A stretch of 10,305 nt of DNA from Chromera velia (taxonomy: Eukaryota > Sar > Chromeraceae): the NCBI GenBank assembly GCA_018398765.1, contig JAHBMJ010003527.1:1-10305 (forward strand), written 5' to 3'. Within the stretch, counting starts at the first letter, position 1. Every line of letters begins with the position of its first letter. Both the position numbers and the translations under genes were made by a program. Under the pieces are notes generated by a model. The model did no database searches, was not told the DNA's origin, and saw only the letters and a program-made list of their open reading frames with translations. Below, piece after piece: positions 8,631 through 10,305 of this stretch.

Positions 8631-9886
8631 GTAGAGAGGAGAAGTGCGAACGGGGAAATCAACACACACACAAACACACACGCACGAGAGACGTTTGCTA
8701 GCGCGATTTATGCGGAGACGTGGGAACGAGACTGAGCGCCGGCAGGCTTACTTTTCATGTGCTTTCTTTGGTTTTGCGTCCCTCACCTCTCCCAAAACAG
8801 AAATCGGCATGCTCAAACAGAATTCAGCAGAAACAGAATGGAATCCGTTTTTCTTCTAGCTTCCGCTTCTTCTCTGCCATTGCAAATTGGATGGATGCGC
8901 TCAATGATTCATGCGCATGCGGGATCCGACCAGATGCATGCAGGGACATGTATTCCTTTCTACAGCAAGATGGCACCCTGAAGCAATGAACACAGGTTTT
9001 TCTCTGGCTTTGTTTTTGTGTGCACATGGATCATTCAGAAAAGCATGCCTGGAGTGCAACCTCTCTGTCTTCTGTTGCCTGATCACCTCTCAGGAACACG
9101 GAAGTGCGCGCGCGAACGAGGGGAGGAGGTGACAGAGTATCACCCACAAGACTTACCGTCGCCTTCTCTTTTTGTTTTTTCCCCTTCGAGGGTGCTTCTG
9201 CGGGGGGTCTCGGTGTTTCCTCTTCCTCCTCTTCTTCATCCTCGTCCTCCTCGTCCTCGTCTTCATCTTCGTCTACCGCTGCCGCTGCTGCCCCATCATC
9301 GGACTCCTCATCCGTCAAACCGGAACGCCCGACCCTGGGGGATACGGACGCACAGACAGACTATATCGTCTTTTCTTTACTTTACTTTTTCGCACAGACA
9401 GAGAGACAGGTAGACAGAGAGAGACACAGGAAGACACGATGGGTGGAGGAGGCCACGAGCACAAAGGAGAAAAGAGGAAACACAAAATGAGCGGAGGAAG
9501 GAAGGAACAGACATGGAAGAGAGGTGATAAGTCTGAAGAGGGTGAGGAGAAAGGCTCCACGAAAGAAAAGGGGGGGAATCGACTGACCATCCTTCTTGCT
9601 CTTCTTCGTCGCTTTCCTCCTCCTCTTCCTCGACTTCCACATTCAGAATACCCCCCCCTGCTGGCTTTCTTTTGGTTTGATTGGGTGCTTTCCTCTCCTT
9701 ATTCTTGTTCTTCTGATTCTTTGAGGCTCCTTTCTCTTCTACAGCCTTGTCATTGACTGGACTTCCGTCTCCGTCTCCTGTCTCTTCTTTGAGAGACTGT
9801 ACAATGTCATTGACATCCTTTTCCACAATTCCATCGTCCTCCTCTTTCTGCTTCTTTCCCTTTGCCTTTCCACCCTTCTTCCCCAT
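843..9886 (-). CDS. Membrane-anchored DnaJ protein with thioredoxin-like domains, 19 exons
   Basis: Spliced gene read 9886 to 843; the 19 exons are listed separately. Exon lengths sum to 2583 bases, 860 codons plus TGA, and every intron is GT..AG with an acceptor ending in CAG. The ATG sits in ACCATGG and an in-frame TAG lies upstream at 9929-9931, so it is the first possible start. Order by residue: acidic/lysine-rich arm 1-290 with eight glutamines at 227-234; membrane segment about 296-316; J domain about 334-399 with HPD at 362-364; thioredoxin-like domain about 428-535 with one cysteine (C443) where CXXC is expected and a cis-proline motif at 485-487; second thioredoxin-like half about 556-635; K/G-rich linker; third thioredoxin-like segment about 705-855. 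By family knowledge a J domain stimulates Hsp70 (BiP in the ER) and redox-dead thioredoxin folds bind clients. No cleavable signal peptide and no KDEL-type end, so the membrane segment is probably a type II anchor. Family call is secure; exact role and compartment are inferred. Confidence 0.88.
1043..1069. repeat. CA microsatellite in intron 18
   Basis: About 13 CA units on the plus strand, TG on the sense strand of the DnaJ gene, near the 5' end of intron 18. Confidence 0.95.
1093..1183 (-). CDS. Exon 18: thioredoxin-like strands
   Basis: Encodes [20 protein letters not shown] and [10 protein letters not shown], the last strands of a thioredoxin-type fold. Acceptor GTGCAG, donor GTCAGT, phase 0 out. 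Confidence 0.85.
1447..1520 (-). CDS. Exon 17: third thioredoxin-like segment continues
   Basis: Encodes [20 protein letters not shown] plus PATG. Acceptor AAGCAG; the donor GTCCAA is poor. It is the only open stretch found between exons 16 and 18 that joins phase 0 to phase 2, the main support for it. Confidence 0.65.
1521..1938 (-). other. Intron 16
   Basis: 418 bases. Contains a poly(A) run at 1815-1829 (poly(T) on the sense strand), GACA-type repeats near 1861-1890, and two GCATGC words (1527, 1624). No further exon is supported. Confidence 0.65.
1939..2009 (-). CDS. Exon 16: acidic insertion
   Basis: Encodes [19 protein letters not shown] and VVVQ, an acidic insertion inside the third thioredoxin-like segment. 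Donor read as CAG/GTGGTC. An equally good donor, GTCAGT three bases on (exon end 1936), keeps the frame and adds one Val. Confidence 0.75.
2027..2059. repeat. AAAG microsatellite in intron 15
   Basis: About eight AAAG units. On the sense strand this is CTTT, serving as a long pyrimidine tract a few bases before the exon 16 acceptor. Confidence 0.95.
2214..2314 (-). CDS. Exon 15: third thioredoxin-like segment, strand and helix
   Basis: Acceptor GCATGCAG. Encodes [19 protein letters not shown] followed by [14 protein letters not shown]. The hydrophobic strand and amphipathic helix fit a thioredoxin-like fold without the CXXC. Donor GTAGGT, phase 1. Confidence 0.78.
2315..2771 (-). other. Intron 14
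   Basis: 457 bases, pyrimidine-rich on the sense strand, acceptor GCATGCAG. No exon supported on either strand. Confidence 0.65.
2772..2836 (-). CDS. Exon 14: start of third thioredoxin-like segment
   Basis: Acceptor TTTTCAG comes just after the large GA/CA microsatellite. In the phase fixed by exon 13 it encodes [21 protein letters not shown]. Donor GTTAGT. The two other frames are also open, but do not match the phase of both neighbours. Confidence 0.7.
2843..2919. repeat. CA/GA compound microsatellite in intron 13
   Basis: About ten CA units followed by about 28 GA units with one interruption. On the sense strand this reads CT then TG directly before the exon 14 acceptor, so it forms the polypyrimidine tract. 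Confidence 0.95.
2964..3034 (-). CDS. Exon 13: helical segment
   Basis: Follows a 67-base intron, the shortest in the gene, with acceptor TTTTTGCAG. Encodes [20 protein letters not shown] and FQS. Donor GTATGT, phase 0. The start could be 3026 instead (see exon 12), changing four residues. Confidence 0.72.
3102..3244 (-). CDS. Exon 12: charged linker
   Basis: Encodes [14 protein letters not shown], a KGKGKGEGG low-complexity stretch, then a Ser/Ala/Leu helix. The donor is ambiguous. GTCAGA at 3101 (used here) gives the phase needed for a CAG acceptor at exon 13. The better-looking GTCAGT at 3105 needs exon 13 to start at 3026 after AAAG. Confidence 0.72.
3245..3568 (-). other. Intron 11
   Basis: 324 bases, donor GTCAGTCCGTCAG. 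Contains purine-rich plus-strand sequence and no supported exon. Confidence 0.65.
3569..3663 (-). CDS. Exon 11: second thioredoxin-like segment, second part
   Basis: Encodes [17 protein letters not shown] and TSVLLFPFQ, a helix followed by the cis-proline-type strand. Acceptor CTGTGCAG, donor GTCAGT with two bases of a Leu codon left over. Confidence 0.8.
3664..4077 (-). other. Intron 10
   Basis: 414 bases. The reading frame of exon 10 stays open for about 65 codons into it, but that part shows no family pattern. A short GAAG-type repeat lies near 3741-3758. Confidence 0.6.
4078..4226 (-). CDS. Exon 10: second thioredoxin-like segment, first part
   Basis: Acceptor is GCATGCAG. Encodes a linker with RRPHGPSP, then [20 protein letters not shown] and FSIVHVQ, a strand-helix-strand pattern typical of inactive thioredoxin repeats. 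The donor is read as GTGGGG after CAG; it is weak, but gives phase 0 into exon 11. Confidence 0.8.
4227..4802 (-). other. Intron 9
   Basis: 576 bases. Contains the GAA/GAG repeat at 4601-4647 and two short exon-like stretches near 4415-4485 (one per strand), both judged weak. The acceptor is GCATGCAG. Confidence 0.65.
4601..4647. repeat. GAA/GAG microsatellite with poly(G)
   Basis: AGAAGA units change to GGAGGA units and then to a G run, a pure purine tract on the plus strand inside intron 9. Confidence 0.95.
4803..4971 (-). CDS. Exon 9: end of first thioredoxin-like domain
   Basis: Encodes [19 protein letters not shown], then a segment with two cysteines (ECGQLIEFC) and FAFLRLIRL. Acceptor CCCTGCAG, donor GTGCGT after the first base of a Gly codon. 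The sequence fits the last strand and helix of a thioredoxin fold. Confidence 0.85.
4972..5318 (-). other. Intron 8 with GACA and AAAG repeats
   Basis: 347 bases. Contains about seven GACA units at 5141-5168, AAAG/GAAAA repeats at 5229-5295, and GGAT units (complement of 4987-5003) shortly before the acceptor. No exon seen. Confidence 0.75.
5319..5437 (-). CDS. Exon 8: thioredoxin core strands
   Basis: Encodes [20 protein letters not shown], then [12 protein letters not shown]. The last piece is the cis-proline strand of thioredoxin folds. The donor GTCCGT is weak, but the splice gives PHVYGN in frame with exon 9. Read-through continues only into AAAG-repeat sequence. Confidence 0.87.
5441..5613. 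repeat. Compound microsatellite filling most of intron 7
   Basis: Ordered blocks on the plus strand: CA, CT, CA, GAGACA units with a GAGACG sub-block, then GATAGACA variants. They occupy almost the whole 225-base intron. Confidence 0.95.
5663..5735 (-). CDS. Exon 7: thioredoxin active-site helix, CXXC lost
   Basis: Encodes [18 protein letters not shown] and a few more residues. The pattern matches the strand, active-site loop and helix of thioredoxin folds (ending P-x-W-E-E), but only one cysteine remains. Donor GTGAGT, phase 1; the Gly codon is completed in exon 8. Confidence 0.87.
5966..6289 (+). CDS. Possible small two-exon gene nested in intron 6, opposite strand
   Basis: Exon A (5966-6019) encodes [18 protein letters not shown]. 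An intron (6020-6181) follows with donor GTGTAT, a pyrimidine tract over 100 bases long, and acceptor GCATGCAG. Exon B (6182-6289) encodes [20 protein letters not shown], then [14 protein letters not shown] and a TAA that overlaps AATAAATAAAG, a possible poly(A) signal. The result is 53 residues. An in-frame TAA lies upstream at 5942-5944, so the ATG can be a true start; exon A could also be an internal exon, with earlier exons not found. The alternative donor at 6015 would give a different frame that soon stops. I do not recognise the protein. Support is the plus-strand pyrimidine tract, opposite to all the other introns, and orderly codon use in exon B. Confidence 0.42.
6318..6340. repeat. 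Inverted repeat next to the intron 6 donor
   Basis: CTGACTGAC (6318-6326) and GTCAGTCAG (6332-6340) are perfect complements with a five-base loop, starting five bases inside the intron from its GT. Confidence 0.8.
6347..6569 (-). CDS. Exon 6: HPD half of the J domain and start of thioredoxin-like domain
   Basis: Starts [12 protein letters not shown], continues with helix III ([22 protein letters not shown] pattern), a linker, then GGNSVWVVQ, the first beta strand of a thioredoxin-like fold. The HPD triad needed to activate Hsp70 is intact. Acceptor CTTGCAG, donor GTCAGT, phase 0 out. Confidence 0.93.
6570..6889 (-). other. Intron 5
   Basis: 320 bases, splitting the J domain between helix II and HPD. 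Contains a GA run at 6581-6601 near the acceptor and two GCATGC words (6856, 6880) near the donor. No exon seen. Confidence 0.8.
6890..7035 (-). CDS. Exon 5: first half of the J domain
   Basis: Encodes [15 protein letters not shown], then the J-domain helices I and [14 protein letters not shown], and [10 protein letters not shown]. The donor GTACGC splits an Arg codon two bases in. The [18 protein letters not shown] join across intron 5 is diagnostic of J domains and confirms the junction. Confidence 0.92.
7036..7466 (-). other. Intron 4
   Basis: 431 bases. Contains the AAAG repeat at 7321-7344, GAGAA repeats near 7254-7272, and the possible cassette exon. Confidence 0.7.
7185..7232 (-). CDS. 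Possible cassette exon between exons 4 and 5
   Basis: A 48-base open stretch in phase 0, so it can be included or skipped without changing frame. Its acceptor CCTCAG follows a long CTTCT-type tract (complement of 7236-7274), one of the best in the window. The donor would be GTGTGA; the stronger GTGAGT two bases on breaks the frame. It would place KQQSR and an A/G-rich turn directly after the membrane segment. I left it out of the main model because exons 4 and 5 join into a smooth helix. Confidence 0.4.
7467..7511 (-). CDS. Exon 4: transmembrane segment
   Basis: A 45-base exon encoding [15 protein letters not shown], phase 0 on both sides, acceptor TGCAG and donor GTCAGT. With I296 upstream and AFWL of exon 5 downstream it makes a helix of about 20 residues. 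Lysine and arginine are plentiful just before it, favouring the N-terminus in the cytosol. Confidence 0.8.
7546..7619. repeat. CT-CA-GA triple microsatellite, self-complementary
   Basis: About 10 CT units, about 13 CA units, then about 11 GA units. The CT and GA arms are complementary, so a hairpin with a CA loop is possible in DNA or pre-mRNA. Confidence 0.95.
7683..7737. repeat. GGAA/GGAC/GGGA repeat
   Basis: Imperfect four-base purine-rich units inside intron 3. Confidence 0.9.
8180..8590 (-). CDS. Exon 3: lysine-rich and polyglutamine segment
   Basis: Largest exon, 137 whole codons. It starts [10 protein letters not shown], continues through K/E-rich low-complexity sequence with eight glutamines, then an acidic patch, and ends TTFQKI just before the membrane segment. 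The donor GTACGT at 8179 keeps phase 0. Reading on past it reaches a stop. Confidence 0.85.
8591..9156 (-). other. Intron 2
   Basis: 566 bases. Ends with the CTGC repeat and contains four GCATGC words (8807, 8915, 8936, 9043). Two lysine-rich stretches (near 8845-8880 and 8748-8782) resemble exon pieces, but neither joins its neighbours in frame. Confidence 0.65.
8596..8629. repeat. GGCA microsatellite at the intron 2 acceptor
   Basis: About eight GGCA units on the plus strand. On the sense strand it reads CTGC and ends two bases before the TTCAG acceptor of exon 3, standing in for the polypyrimidine tract. Confidence 0.95.
9157..9334 (-). CDS. Exon 2: extreme acidic run
   Basis: The acceptor follows a CCCCCAG tract and the donor is a classical GTAAGT. 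It encodes an alanine run followed by 19 consecutive Asp/Glu residues (121-139), then a Pro-rich turn and a lysine patch, KGKKQKEK. Phase is 2 in and 0 out. Confidence 0.85.
9588..9886 (-). CDS. Exon 1: start codon and charged N-terminal arm
   Basis: Begins [12 protein letters not shown], then mixed K/E/D/N sequence, ending in a run of glutamates and EEEQEG. It has no hydrophobic stretch, so no cleavable signal peptide. The donor is GTCAGT after two bases of a Trp codon, completed by the first base of exon 2. Confidence 0.85.
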
Positions 9887-10305
9887 GGTCGTCTCTTCCC
9901 AATACCCTAATCGACCCAAGTATCTCTGCTATCGCGCCCGGACACCGTCTCCCACTGCCCTCTCTGGTTTTCACCCACTCTCCACTCACAGGCTCTGCAC
10001 ACCGCACTGCATCCGCAATACGTGCCGGCTCACTCCCAACGCTCTTCTCCCGAACGACATTGGCCACTGTTGGCGGTTGGAGTTCCCGCGTTCCTTTCAA
10101 ACAGTCAGCCGTAGAATTGCATGTGTGCATGGGCATCCGAAACGCTTTGCGCGCGCGTGCGTCATCGCCTTGCGACGCTTGCGTGCGTCAACTGCATCTG
10201 ACGCAAGCAAGCTTGCGAACGGCCCCGGAAAGCAAGAAAAATGACAACTGCACGATTGACGCACGCCGGCCAGCCGATCGGGCGGTCGCGCCGACCCCCC
10301 CCCCC
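9887..10305 (-). promoter_or_regulatory. 5' region of the DnaJ gene
   Basis: Upstream of the ATG: a short 5' leader with in-frame TAG at 9929-9931, no obvious TATA box, then GC-rich sequence. Four TGACGCA/TGCGTCA words occur at 10158-10164, 10184-10190, 10199-10205 and 10257-10263, two in each orientation, plus a perfect palindrome GCAAGCTTGC at 10207-10216. No gene is supported on either strand. Promoter function is inferred from position. Confidence 0.45.

Noticed and set aside
8748-8880. Lysine-rich exon-like pieces in intron 2 ([21 protein letters not shown])
   Set aside because: Neither has a workable acceptor, donor and phase with exons 2 and 3, and each runs into a stop or frame break.
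9747-10244. Plus-strand open frame over the start of the DnaJ gene
   Set aside because: Antisense to exon 1 and its upstream region, with no family pattern or splice signals.

Overview
The window looks like nuclear DNA of a eukaryote with many introns. Its coding pieces are short (45 to 411 bases). They are separated by long pyrimidine-rich introns (on the sense strand) full of CA, GA, AAAG and GACA microsatellites, and every junction used follows GT..AG. Base composition, intron density, the repeated GCATGC word and the protein architecture would suit an alveolate, perhaps a chromerid such as Chromera velia. That placement is inference from general knowledge, not a database match.

One gene fills most of the window. 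Reading the minus strand, 19 exons join from an ATG at 9886 to a TGA at 843 with matching phases at all 18 junctions, giving about 860 residues. The order is: a very acidic and lysine-rich N-terminal arm with a short polyglutamine run (exons 1-3), one membrane segment (exon 4), a J domain with an intact HPD (exons 5-6), a thioredoxin-like domain without CXXC (exons 6-9), then two more degenerate thioredoxin-like segments separated by low-complexity linkers (exons 10-19). I read it as a membrane-anchored DnaJ/thioredoxin-like co-chaperone, probably of the ER, with the J and thioredoxin-like part in the lumen.

Other content: (1) 9887-10305 is the upstream region of this gene, with four copies of a TGACGCA/TGCGTCA word. 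(2) Intron 6 holds a possible small two-exon plus-strand gene (5966-6289), in the only intron whose pyrimidine tract lies on the plus strand. (3) At 1-500 the plus strand shows what looks like the last exon of another gene running in from the left edge and ending tail to tail with the DnaJ gene. (4) Intron 4 holds a possible in-frame 48-base cassette exon.

I see no rRNA, tRNA, transposon, CRISPR or bacterial-type operon. Both ends of the window are C homopolymers, as at assembly breaks. Exon boundaries come from reading splice signals, phase and protein continuity by eye. A few junctions have close alternatives, stated in the entries.
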